NCBI GenBank assembly: GCA_018970945.1
Contig: JAGWVJ010000005.1
Coordinates: 1-64,000 of the forward strand
From: Cyanobacteria bacterium REEB417
GTDB lineage: Bacteria; Cyanobacteriota; Cyanobacteriia; PCC-6307; Cyanobiaceae
Reading direction: 5' to 3'
DNA: 64,000 nt
In this document: positions 1-7,748 of the stretch, in pieces
Numbering within the stretch: the first letter of the stretch is position 1
How the letters are laid out: the number at the start of each line of letters is the position of its first letter
Notes under the pieces: model-generated
Seen by the model: only the letters and a program-made list of their open reading frames with translations
The model's database searches: none
What the model was told of the DNA's origin: nothing
Position numbers and translations under genes: made by a program

Positions 1-487
1 AGCGACTCAGACTCGCCAGAGCGGCCTTGCTGACGCAATAGGCGCCCCAGTCGGGAAAGGCATGGCGAGCCGCATGGCTGCTGACGTTGATGATCAGGCC
101 ACCGCCCCGGGCCCGCATCAATGGCACCACCGTGCGGCAAACCTGAAACACACTGGTGAGATTGAGCTGCAGCAACCACTGCCAATCGGCCACAGGCATG
201 GCGGTGAGCCCACCGGTGTAGGCCACCCCGGCATTGTTGATGAGGACGTCAGGTGGTTCGGCGCGCTCACACAGCGCGCGCAGGGGGTCTTCGATGGCTG
301 CAGGATCTGCGAGATCGATGGCCGCCACCTCGATGCGCGGGCCCAGCGGCCGCAAGTCGGAGGCGAGCTGATCGAGCGCGGCTGCCGATCGGGCCAGCAG
401 CAACAGGTCGAAGCCATGGGCGGCCAGCACGCGGGCCGTCGCGGCGCCGATGCCGCGGGAGGCGCCGGTGATCAACGCTGTGGTCAT
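1..487 (-). CDS. SDR-family oxidoreductase, 3' end cut off by window edge
   Basis: Short-chain dehydrogenase/reductase, an NAD(P)-dependent oxidoreductase with a Rossmann fold; the substrate cannot be told. Reading from the ATG at 487, the N-terminus contains the cofactor glycine motif TGASRGIG, then an NNAG segment, and near the window edge the catalytic pair in YCVSK (YxxxK). The gene runs off the left end, so about the last third is missing. Its ATG overlaps the accA stop by four bases (ATGA), so it is the next gene in the accA transcript and probably translationally coupled. The link to accA suggests lipid-related reduction, but that is inference; it is not recognisable as FabG from what is visible. 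Confidence 0.88.
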   Translation of the reverse strand, partial: MTTALITGASRGIGAATARVLAAHGFDLLLLARSAAALDQLASDLRPLGPRIEVAAIDLADPAAIEDPLRALCERAEPPDVLINNAGVAYTGGLTAMPVADWQWLLQLNLTSVFQVCRTVVPLMRARGGGLIINVSSHAARHAFPDWGAYCVSKAALASLSR

Positions 488-1491
488 GCTGCAGAACCCA
501 CGACGCCGGAAGCCTGGGGCTGGCTGTGCCCATCTTCAAGAAAGCGACCCATGCGGCGGAACTTCTCGTAGCGCCGCTGCTGCAGATCGGCCACCGGCAG
601 GGCCTGGAGCGCTGCCAGCTCTTCGAGCAGGGCGGCCTTGAGCGTCTCAGCCGCCTGCAAGGGAGCCCAATGGTTGCCGCCGCAGGGTTCGGGCAGCACC
701 CGGTCGACCAGGCCCAGCTGCTGCAGGTCGGCCCCGGTGATGCGCAGGGCCACCGCAGCTTCTGGGGCCTTGCCGGCATCGCGCCACAGAATCGAGGCAC
801 AGGCCTCGGGGCTTGCCACCGTGTAGACGCTGTGCTCAAACATGAGCAGGCGGTCGGCGACGCCGATGCCCAGCGCCCCGCCGGAGCCACCCTCACCGAT
901 CACGGTGGCCAGGACCGGCACCCGCAGGCGGAACATCTCCCGCAGATTGACCGCGATCGCTTCACCCTGACCCTGCTCTTCGGCCAGCACGCCCGCATAG
1001 GCACCAGGGGTGTCGATGAAGCTGATGATCGGCAGGTTGAAGCGGTCGGCATGGTCCATCAGGCGCATCGCCTTGCGATAGCCCCCCGGAGAGGCCATGC
1101 CGAAGTTGCGGGCAACATTCTCCTTGGTGTCGCGGCCCTTCTGGTGGCCCAGCAGCACGACCCCCTGATCGCCAATGCGGCCCACACCGCCGACCAGGGC
1201 CTGATCGTCACTGCCGCGGCGGTCACCATGAAGTTCAAAAAACTGATCGGTGAGCACCTGGATGTAGTCCAGGGTGCTGGGGCGCTGGGGGTGGCGGGCG
1301 ACCTGAATCTTCTGGGCCGGGGTGAGCGCCGCAAAGATCTCACTGCGGCGCCGGGTGGCCAGGGTCTCGAGCTGCAGCAACTGCTGGCTCACATCAACTT
1401 CAGAATCGCGGGCCAGCTGACGGATCTGCTCGATCTGCTCCTCCAGCTCCACCAAGGGCTTTTCAAACTCGAGCAGGGCGCGACGGGCCAT
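484..1491 (-). CDS. accA: Acetyl-CoA carboxylase carboxyltransferase subunit alpha
   Basis: AccA, with AccD, moves the carboxyl group from biotin carboxyl carrier protein to acetyl-CoA to make malonyl-CoA, the committed step of fatty acid synthesis. The 335-residue product has the usual family length. Its N-terminus is a helical region (residues 1-60) and the crotonase-like carboxyltransferase core contains DTPGAYAG (about 160-167) and the oxyanion-region motif [12 protein letters not shown] (about 199-210). It lies 30 bases downstream of aar and overlaps the following SDR gene by four bases. Grouping with aar and ado places malonyl-CoA supply next to the enzymes that turn acyl-ACP into alkanes. 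Confidence 0.98.
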   Translation of the reverse strand: MARRALLEFEKPLVELEEQIEQIRQLARDSEVDVSQQLLQLETLATRRRSEIFAALTPAQKIQVARHPQRPSTLDYIQVLTDQFFELHGDRRGSDDQALVGGVGRIGDQGVVLLGHQKGRDTKENVARNFGMASPGGYRKAMRLMDHADRFNLPIISFIDTPGAYAGVLAEEQGQGEAIAVNLREMFRLRVPVLATVIGEGGSGGALGIGVADRLLMFEHSVYTVASPEACASILWRDAGKAPEAAVALRITGADLQQLGLVDRVLPEPCGGNHWAPLQAAETLKAALLEELAALQALPVADLQQRRYEKFRRMGRFLEDGHSQPQASGVVGSAA

Positions 1492-1521
1492 GGGGTTCGG
1501 GACGCGTACGGAAACGAAAGC

Positions 1522-2571
1522 TCAGGCGGGGGCCAGGGCAGCGGTCGATGACGGCTGATCCTCAAGGGCCAGGGCCCTGAACCCATGGCGACGCGATGCG
1601 TCGCCGATCCAGTCCATGGCCTCGAGGCTGATGTTGTTGCGTCCCCAGCTGAAGTTGGTGTGGCGCTGCTCGAAATCGAGCAGCATCGCCTCGGCAAAAC
1701 AGGCAAACATCTGACGCTGGGGCTTGGCCATCTCGGCCACCTCCATCATCTGCCACCCGATGTCCTGCCAGAACTCGACGATGCCGCCCTTGAGGACATG
1801 GACATCGGCAGCAGCCGCCTTGCTGTTGAGGTTCTTGGGGTAGCCACCATCGATCATCAGACACGGCCGTGGCAATGCCGCGAGGTCGATCTGCAGGCTT
1901 TCGGGCAGGCTGGCCACCCACACCACCACCTGAGCCTCGCCCAGGGCTTCGTCCAATGGCAGGATGCGCCCCCCGCCGAGGCTCGCCTGCAGGTCGATGA
2001 GCGGCTGGGGCCGGCGGGCCACCAGCAGCAGCTCACCCACACCCTGACGCTGCAGCCAGCGGCAGACGGCGCTGCCGATGTCGCCAGAGGCTCCCACCAC
2101 GGCCACCCTGGCGTTGGCCAGATCGATCCCCAGGTGTGGGGCATTTTGCACGACCTGCTGGCAGATCACCCAGGCGGTGTGGGTGTTACCGGTGGTGAAG
2201 CGCTGCCAGTCGAGCTGCACCGCACTGACCCGCTCCTCCTTGAGCAGGTTCAGGTCCTCGAAGATGATCGAGGTGAATCCCCCGAGGGCGGTGATGTCGA
2301 TTCCCGTCTTCTGGGCCAGTTCCATGGCCTTGAGCACCTTGCGCTTGGCCGTCTTGAAACGGCGCAGCATCTCGGGCACGAACACCGAGTCGATGTAGGC
2401 GCCGGTGATGGTGGTGCCTGTGGGACTGGTGACACTGACCCGTTCCAGCAGCTGGGGCGGTGCCGCACACCACATGTCGAGGTCCCCCTCGGCATAGTCG
2501 TCGTAGCCCAGGTTGCGGGCGTTGGCCCGGGCGTCGGCAAAGCTGGTGGAATGGCCGATCAGACCGAACAT
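1522..2571 (-). CDS. aar: Long-chain acyl-[acyl-carrier-protein] reductase
   Basis: Reduces long-chain acyl-ACP to fatty aldehyde with NADPH, the first step of cyanobacterial alkane synthesis. The 349-residue product starts with the family signature MFGLIGHSTSF. It has a nucleotide-binding GASGDIG (160-166) and Cys291 in FACFAEAM, which matches the nucleophilic Cys of characterised AARs that forms the acyl-thioester. The gene lies downstream of ado on the same strand with a 141-base gap, large enough for its own promoter (see 2627-2655). Its product feeds ADO directly. Identification is firm; length and motifs are normal. Confidence 0.97.
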   Translation of the reverse strand: MFGLIGHSTSFADARANARNLGYDDYAEGDLDMWCAAPPQLLERVSVTSPTGTTITGAYIDSVFVPEMLRRFKTAKRKVLKAMELAQKTGIDITALGGFTSIIFEDLNLLKEERVSAVQLDWQRFTTGNTHTAWVICQQVVQNAPHLGIDLANARVAVVGASGDIGSAVCRWLQRQGVGELLLVARRPQPLIDLQASLGGGRILPLDEALGEAQVVVWVASLPESLQIDLAALPRPCLMIDGGYPKNLNSKAAAADVHVLKGGIVEFWQDIGWQMMEVAEMAKPQRQMFACFAEAMLLDFEQRHTNFSWGRNNISLEAMDWIGDASRRHGFRALALEDQPSSTAALAPA

Positions 2572-2626
2572 GGCTCAGGCATCAACGGGGCCAGGGCCCA
2601 TCGAGAGGTGCATCCTGCCACGCGCT

Positions 2627-2655
2627 TCTGTAGCGGCGAACACAGCACATGATCA
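2627..2655 (-). promoter_or_regulatory. Candidate promoter for aar
   Basis: On the minus strand TGATCA is followed after exactly 17 bases by TACAGA, a weak match to sigma-70 -35/-10 elements with ideal spacing. It lies in the ado-aar gap, about 60 bases upstream of the aar ATG. The -35 match is only 3 of 6, so this is a suggestion that aar can be transcribed separately from ado. Confidence 0.3.
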
Positions 2656-2712
2656 CTGAGACCTCGGGGCCAGTCCCCTGAACCCGTCGCTCAGGTCGGC
2701 CTGGGAACCGGC

Positions 2713-3429
2713 TCAGCCGACCAGCGCCGCTGCGGCAAAACGGGCGATCTCACGACCGGTGAAACCGATCTCGAGCAGGGCCTCCTGGTACGAGCTCAGA
2801 AAATCGGCCATCAGGTCCTCCTTGTCCATCTGCAGAACCGCGGCATCGGCGGCCACCTCGTCGAGCATGGTGCGCACGAGGGGCAGGTTGTCGCGGTTGG
2901 CCTGCTCGAACTCGTCGCGGATGGTCTCGCGGTTGGCCTTGAGCCACTCCTGGCCGTAATTGAGGTGGGTGTATTCATCCTTGACGACACCTTCGGTGAT
3001 CCTGCGGGCGAAGGGATCGGCAACGGGGATGTAGATGTGATAAGCCGAAATGGCAAAAGCCTCGATCAGGATCGCCTGAATCAGCAGGCAGGTCACCACC
3101 TTGCCCTCGGCGAGCGCAGCCTGAAAGTTGTTGCGCAGTGGCGCAAAGAAATCCTGGGCGAAGGGCATGTCAGCGGTGACGCCAAGGTTGGCGGCACAGG
3201 CCGTGAAGCCCTTCATGTGCTTGAGCTCCATGCGGGCCAGGCGGGTCAGCTCTTCGGCCTGATCAGGCAGCAGCGTGCCGATCGCAACGTAGTTGTCGTG
3301 GGCTTCCTGCTCCCCCTCGATGACGATCGCATTGATGCGGCTGTAGGCGTCCTTGTAGGCCTCACTTGCAAAATCGGGCAGTGCAGATTCCTCCGGAGAG
3401 GCTGCCAGCGGGGAGGCCAGGGTCGCCAT
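2713..3429 (-). CDS. ado: Aldehyde deformylating oxygenase
   Basis: Ferritin-like di-iron enzyme that converts fatty aldehyde (from AAR) plus O2 to an alkane one carbon shorter plus formate. All six iron ligands are visible with the family spacing: Glu40, Glu68 and His71 (ELKH), Glu123, Glu152 and His155 (EYTH). The ATG at 3429 gives 238 residues, near the usual length of about 230. The frame is open further upstream, but that extension is Arg/Val-rich and unlike the family and is left out. The creatininase-like gene ends 41 bases upstream, so co-transcription is likely. Confidence 0.97.
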   Translation of the reverse strand: MATLASPLAASPEESALPDFASEAYKDAYSRINAIVIEGEQEAHDNYVAIGTLLPDQAEELTRLARMELKHMKGFTACAANLGVTADMPFAQDFFAPLRNNFQAALAEGKVVTCLLIQAILIEAFAISAYHIYIPVADPFARRITEGVVKDEYTHLNYGQEWLKANRETIRDEFEQANRDNLPLVRTMLDEVAADAAVLQMDKEDLMADFLSSYQEALLEIGFTGREIARFAAAALVG

Positions 3430-3470
3430 AGCTACAGCTTCGGGCTCGAATCTCGTGACTTTAACGACCT

Positions 3471-4253
3471 TCAGCCGCTCTGGGGCCAGTCGCTGGTCAG
3501 CAAAGCGTCCAACAGCTCGCACCAGCCGTTCACCAGGGCAGCGGCAAGCTGGCTGCCCAGGGCAGCGGTGGCCTGGCGGGGATCACCGATCACCCCTGAA
3601 GCACTGAGCTCTCGGGTCATCCAGGCCGTGGGAACCGCGCCCTCCAGGCTCCAGCCGGCTGGAGGGGTGCCCCCGCGATGGCCATCGGCCGGGGGCAGGG
3701 GGCCCACCAGATCGGGGCGCAGGTGCATCATCAGGCTCGTTTCGGCCAGTCCGGCGTGGAGGCCCCCTCTGCGCTCGGGCTCCGGAATCAGCTCAGCAAT
3801 CCCCGTCGGACCGCTCCACACGAAGCAGGGCAACACAGCCAGGGAGGGCACCTCGGCCCGCAGCTCGCGGGCAGCCACCTGCAGCAGTCCGATCTGGCCG
3901 CCATGGGCGTTGAACAGCACAAGGCGCTGAAAGCCAGCGGCTGCCAGCTGGCGGCCCACCGCAACCACTTGATCGATCAGCAACGTGGCCGGCAGGGTGA
4001 TCGTTCCCGCAAATCCCTGATGCTCGGGCGAACAGCCGAACGGCTGCAGTGGCATCCGCCAGATCGGCCGATCGGATGGCAGACGGTCCAGCACCTGATC
4101 GAGCAGCTGGTCGGCAAACAGGGCATCGGTGGCCAGCGGCAGATGGGGACCGTGCTGCTCGCAGGCCCCCCAGGGCCACACCACCGTGCTGCCGGGTCGC
4201 CCCGCTGCGTCAGCCAGTTCGGGACTGGTCAAGTGGCTGAGACAGCGGGGCAT
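3471..4253 (-). CDS. Creatininase-family amidohydrolase
   Basis: Metal-dependent amidase of the creatininase/FAPy-deformylase fold, 260 residues as usual. Metal-site motifs are visible: Glu32 and His34 in [15 protein letters not shown] with Asp43, then NAHGGQ (116-121), and HAGLAETS (167-174) with Glu172. Relatives hydrolyse creatinine, formamidopyrimidine intermediates or modified peptides; cyanobacteria do not usually use creatinine, so the real substrate is unknown. It is first in the minus-strand group leading into ado, aar and accA. A role in alkane formation is not supported by anything except position. It is transcribed divergently from the S1 gene across about 50 bases. Confidence 0.88.
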   Translation of the reverse strand: MPRCLSHLTSPELADAAGRPGSTVVWPWGACEQHGPHLPLATDALFADQLLDQVLDRLPSDRPIWRMPLQPFGCSPEHQGFAGTITLPATLLIDQVVAVGRQLAAAGFQRLVLFNAHGGQIGLLQVAARELRAEVPSLAVLPCFVWSGPTGIAELIPEPERRGGLHAGLAETSLMMHLRPDLVGPLPPADGHRGGTPPAGWSLEGAVPTAWMTRELSASGVIGDPRQATAALGSQLAAALVNGWCELLDALLTSDWPQSG

Positions 4254-4305
4254 CGGCTCCTGACTCGATCCCTACAGTGTGAATCCCCCAGATGTGAACG
4301 TGGCG

Positions 4306-5547
4306 ATGGCCGGATCCGGCACCTCCCCTTCTGCCCCTTCCCCTCGGCCCGTTCCCCCTGGTGAGCTGCGCAGGCCGGCCGAAGCTCCCCAGCGCCGGCC
4401 CCCCCAGGTGATGATGCTCAAGAAGGACGCTTCGACGCCACCAGAAGCCCCCATTGAGCCCCCTGCGGCAGCGTCATTGCTGGCAGCAAGCCCGGCAGCG
4501 GCGCCCAAGCCGTCGGTGCCCCTCGCTGAGGAGGACCGCTTTGGCATGGGTGCCCTTGAAGGGATGACCATGGCCGACCTGCTGGGCCCGGCAGATCAGG
4601 CCCCCCGACGCCGTTCCAGCCCTGAACCCCAGAGCCAGGCGGTGCGGCGCAGCGTTGATGACTTTGATTTTGACGAAGAGGCCTTCCTGGCCGCCCTCGA
4701 TGAGAACGAGCCGGTGGGCACCACCGGCGAAGTGGTCAAGGGTGTGGTGATCGGCGTCGAAAGTGACGGCGTCTATGTCGACATCGGTGGCAAGGCACCG
4801 GGCTTCATGCCCAAGCAGGAAGCCGGCCTCGGAGTTATCACCAACCTCAAGGAACGCTTCCCCAAGGATCTTGAAATCGAGGTGCTCGTCACCCGCGAGC
4901 AGAACGCCGACGGCATGGTGACAATCAGCGCCCGAGCCCTGGCCCTGCGGCAGAGCTGGGAGACCGTGCGCAACCTTGCCAAGGACGGCAAGGTGGTTCA
5001 GGTCAAGGTGAACGGGTTCAACCGTGGCGGCGTGACCTGCGATCTCGAAGGCCTGCGGGCGTTCATCCCCCGCTCGCAGCTGCAGGACGGTGATCAGCAC
5101 GAGGCGCTGGTGGGCAAGACCCTCGGGGTGACCTTCATCGAGGTCAACGCCGAGACCCGCAAACTGGTCCTCAGTGAGAAAAAGGCAGCCACTGCGGCCC
5201 GCTTCGCCGAGCTCGCCGTGGGCCAGTTGGTCGAAGGGGTGGTCGCATCCATCAAGCCCTACGGCTATTTCGTCGACCTGGGTGGCATCAGTGGTCTGCT
5301 GCACCAGAGCTCGGTGACAGGCGGGCAACTGCGCGATCTGCGGGAGGTGTTCAGCAGCGGCGATCGGGTTCGGGCCCTGATCACCGAGCTCGATCCCGGG
5401 CGCGGCCGCATCGCCCTCAACACCGCCCTGCTGGAAGCCCAGCCAGGCGAAATTCTGATCGCCAAGGAGCAGCTCCTGGCCGAAGCCGAAGACCGGGCCA
5501 ACCGGGCCCGGTCGTTGCTGCGCCAGCAGGAACAGGCCGCGGGATGA
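4306..5547 (+). CDS. S1-domain RNA-binding protein (ribosomal protein S1 paralogue)
   Basis: RNA-binding protein with three S1 (OB-fold) repeats after a long Pro/Ala-rich, probably disordered N-terminus of about 110 residues. The repeats begin near GEVVKGVVIGVESDGVYVDI, near VNGFNRGGVTCDLEG and near GQLVEGVVASIKPYGYFVD. This is the cyanobacterial three-repeat S1 type, shorter than the six-repeat E. coli S1. The ATG at 4306 is chosen; in-frame GTG codons at 4279, 4294 and 4300 are alternatives. The stop overlaps the Tab2 start by four bases, so an S1-type translation protein is coupled to another RNA-linked photosynthesis factor. It could be an auxiliary S1 rather than the main ribosomal one. 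Confidence 0.9.
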   Translation: MAGSGTSPSAPSPRPVPPGELRRPAEAPQRRPPQVMMLKKDASTPPEAPIEPPAAASLLAASPAAAPKPSVPLAEEDRFGMGALEGMTMADLLGPADQAPRRRSSPEPQSQAVRRSVDDFDFDEEAFLAALDENEPVGTTGEVVKGVVIGVESDGVYVDIGGKAPGFMPKQEAGLGVITNLKERFPKDLEIEVLVTREQNADGMVTISARALALRQSWETVRNLAKDGKVVQVKVNGFNRGGVTCDLEGLRAFIPRSQLQDGDQHEALVGKTLGVTFIEVNAETRKLVLSEKKAATAARFAELAVGQLVEGVVASIKPYGYFVDLGGISGLLHQSSVTGGQLRDLREVFSSGDRVRALITELDPGRGRIALNTALLEAQPGEILIAKEQLLAEAEDRANRARSLLRQQEQAAG

Positions 5548-6425
5548 GCGTGTCCGTGCCCAGCACGCCCGACTGGGAGCTCGATTACTACACGCGCCCG
5601 ATCGTCGAAGCCGATGGCAAGAAACGCTGGGAACTGCTGATCTGCAGCACCCCTTCGGCCCTTGAACAGGAGCCCGCGTTCCGCTGGATCCAGACCTGCC
5701 CCGCTGGCAGTGTCAATTCGATGTGGCTCAGGGAAGCCCTTGAACAGGCCATCGCTGCAGCGGCAGAGACAGGCCTGGCGCGGCCGCGGCGGCTGCGCTG
5801 CTGGCGCGGCGCGATGCGCACCATGGTGCAGCGGGCTGCCGAGGGGCTGGGCGTTGAACTCGTGCCCAGCCGCCGCTGCTACAGCCTGGTGACCTGGCTG
5901 CAGCAGCGCGAACGCTCGGTCTATCCCCACGAGGAGGGCTACCTGGCGGGCCCGCTGGCGCCACCACCCGAACCGATCAGACCGGTGCCCCTGCCCCTGC
6001 CTGAAGCCGCCCGCGGCGAGAGCTGGTCCTGGGCGCTGCTCACTGCAGGGGAACTCGCTGACGCCGCCCTATGGGAGGTCGATTTTGCCGGGCTTGGTCC
6101 CTTGCCCGCTGAGCTGGACCCAGCGGCATCCATTCCTGGCATTCGCCTGTTCGGTGGCGCCAGGGCCCTGGCGATCGCCGGCTGGTTGGCCGGCCTCGAA
6201 CCGGTGCGGCTGGAGATCAGCGGACGGCAGCTCGTGCTGGAGGCCGGCCTCGACGACCGCTGGCTGCTCAGCGATCTCGACACCGAGGCCACCGGGGCCG
6301 CCATCGCGGCCCTGCAGACGGCACGCGACAGCGCGGCGGGACTGCAGTTTCTGGCCGTGCAGGAAGGTCCCAGCGACCAACGTTTCACCGGCTTCTGGAT
6401 GCTGCGGGATCTGCCCGACAGCTGA
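5544..6425 (+). CDS. Tab2/Atab2-family RNA-binding protein (DUF1092)
   Basis: Homologue of the algal/plant Tab2/ATAB2 proteins, which bind the psaB mRNA leader and promote photosystem I reaction-centre translation. The 293-residue product has the family N-terminus WELDYYTRPIVEADGKKRWE and the block CPAGSVNSMWLREAL. There is no signal peptide, so it acts in the cytoplasm. Its ATG overlaps the stop of the S1-domain gene by four bases (ATGA), consistent with co-translation of two RNA-binding factors. A role in cyanobacterial photosystem assembly is inferred from the plant family; the family assignment itself is strong. Confidence 0.92.
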   Translation: MSVSVPSTPDWELDYYTRPIVEADGKKRWELLICSTPSALEQEPAFRWIQTCPAGSVNSMWLREALEQAIAAAAETGLARPRRLRCWRGAMRTMVQRAAEGLGVELVPSRRCYSLVTWLQQRERSVYPHEEGYLAGPLAPPPEPIRPVPLPLPEAARGESWSWALLTAGELADAALWEVDFAGLGPLPAELDPAASIPGIRLFGGARALAIAGWLAGLEPVRLEISGRQLVLEAGLDDRWLLSDLDTEATGAAIAALQTARDSAAGLQFLAVQEGPSDQRFTGFWMLRDLPDS

Positions 6426-6445
6426 CCTTCCCCCGCCTGCAGCCC

Positions 6446-7264
6446 ATGGCCGAAGCCGTCGATCCACCGTTTGACCGACCGGACGCAGCGTTCAACACCC
6501 TCCCGGGATGGACCTGGATCAGCTGCTACGGCGGCACTTTTCTGCAGGCAGACCTGCTGAACACCTTTGAGCATGGCTTCTTCACCCGCCAATGGCAGGG
6601 TCGCCAACCCGAAGAGCTGGCCGGCTACCTGAGCGCCGGTATCAGCGTGCATCGGCCCCAGCAGGTGCATAGCGCCCGCGTGCTCGGTGCCGCCCAGGCC
6701 ACGGCCGCCCCCTGGCCCGAGGCCGATGGCCTGGTCAGCGACGCAGGTGGCCAGAGCCTCTGGGTGTGTGGCGCCGACTGCACCCCCGTGCTCATCGCCG
6801 ACCCCGGCAGTGGGCAGGTGGCCGTCTGCCATGCGGGCTGGCGCGGGGTCGCCGCCGGTCTTCTCCACGCTGCCATCGACAGGCTCGAACGCCAGGGATG
6901 CCGACGGCAGCATCTGCTGGTGGCCCTGGGTCCGGCGATCTCGGCGCAGGCCTACCAGGTGGACCGCCCTGTGGTCACCGCCATCGCCGCATCCCTCGGA
7001 CTGGGCGATGGCGACAGCAACGCGACACCGAGCTGGAACACCCCGCTGCTGGAAGCCGGTGTGCTCCAGCCGGACGACCAGGCCGATCGCTGGCGGCTCG
7101 ACATTCGCCGGGCTGCTGCTCTGCAGTTGCAGCGGCTTGGTGTGACGTCAGAGCGAATCGCGCTCTGCCCCCTGTGCACCCATGGAGAACCGCTGTTGTT
7201 TCACTCGTGGCGGCGCGATCAACACAAAGCCGTGCAATGGAGCGGCATCGTGTCGCAGGCCTGA
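6446..7264 (+). CDS. pgeF: PgeF/YfiH-type polyphenol oxidase-family (LACC1-like) protein
   Basis: Cytoplasmic multi-copper-oxidase-family protein. Relatives include E. coli YfiH, which edits peptidoglycan precursors by removing wrong first amino acids, and mammalian LACC1, which acts on purine nucleosides. The 272-residue product keeps the active-site residues: His75 in QQVHSARV, Cys112 in CGADCTPVL and His129 in VCHAGWRG. It starts 20 bases after the Tab2-like gene, so it is probably the third gene of that transcript. The reaction in cyanobacteria is untested; family assignment is firm and the symbol is by homology. Confidence 0.9.
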   Translation: MAEAVDPPFDRPDAAFNTLPGWTWISCYGGTFLQADLLNTFEHGFFTRQWQGRQPEELAGYLSAGISVHRPQQVHSARVLGAAQATAAPWPEADGLVSDAGGQSLWVCGADCTPVLIADPGSGQVAVCHAGWRGVAAGLLHAAIDRLERQGCRRQHLLVALGPAISAQAYQVDRPVVTAIAASLGLGDGDSNATPSWNTPLLEAGVLQPDDQADRWRLDIRRAAALQLQRLGVTSERIALCPLCTHGEPLLFHSWRRDQHKAVQWSGIVSQA

Positions 7265-7311
7265 AGGTCTGCGGGATTTCACCCTTGCGGGGGCGCAGGC
7301 TGGCCTGGATA

Positions 7312-7326
7312 ATGCATAGGTTGCAT
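7312..7326. promoter_or_regulatory. Inverted repeat just upstream of cyAbrB, candidate operator
   Basis: ATGCA-TAGGT-TGCAT is a perfect 5-bp inverted repeat with a 5-base spacer in an AT-rich patch, nine bases before the cyAbrB ATG. Such an element could be an autoregulatory operator or part of the promoter. It is short, so chance cannot be excluded. Confidence 0.35.
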
Positions 7327-7335
7327 AATTTCGCC

Positions 7336-7698
7336 ATGCTGACGGGTGCGGCACTCCTGGCCAAAGTCAAAGAGCTCGGCGATGCGAGCAAATCGGATCT
7401 GGTGCGGGCCTGCGGCTACGTATCAACCAAGAAAGACGGCAGTGAGCGGCTCAATTTCACCGCCTTTTACGAGGCACTCCTCAATGCCAAAGGGCTCGAC
7501 TTCGGCGCGTCTCCCCGGGGGCGCAAGGGGGGCCGCAAGCTGAGCTTCAGCACCAAGATTCAGTTCAATGGCAACCTCATGGTCGGCAAGGCCTACACGG
7601 CCATGCTCGACATCAAGCCGGGCGATGAATTCGAGATCAAACTCGGCCGCAAGATGATCCGACTCGTGCCCCTGGGCAGCGACGACGAAGAGGAGTGA
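7336..7698 (+). CDS. Cyanobacterial AbrB-family transcriptional regulator
   Basis: Small DNA-binding regulator (120 residues) of the cyAbrB type, linked in other cyanobacteria to carbon/nitrogen balance. The N-terminal part (LLAKVKELGDASKSDLVRAC) is the cyanobacterial extension. The C-terminal half, from about residue 70, carries the AbrB-like swapped-hairpin domain (KIQFNGNLMVGKAY, then MLDIKPGDEFEIKLG). Cyanobacterial AbrB proteins have this domain at the C-terminus, opposite to Bacillus AbrB. The ATG at 7336 is chosen because it gives the conserved start MLTGAALLAKVKEL. Which of the two usual paralogues it is cannot be decided here. Confidence 0.93.
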   Translation: MLTGAALLAKVKELGDASKSDLVRACGYVSTKKDGSERLNFTAFYEALLNAKGLDFGASPRGRKGGRKLSFSTKIQFNGNLMVGKAYTAMLDIKPGDEFEIKLGRKMIRLVPLGSDDEEE

Positions 7699-7748
7699 GC
7701 AGCTCTGGCTCCCGGCACTGAATCTCCCGGCATTGCATTGGGCGTCGG

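Noticed and set aside
6766-7335. Upstream extension of the cyAbrB frame
   Set aside because: The extension runs in another frame of the pgeF-like gene, is Arg-rich and not family-like; the conserved protein starts at the ATG at 7336.
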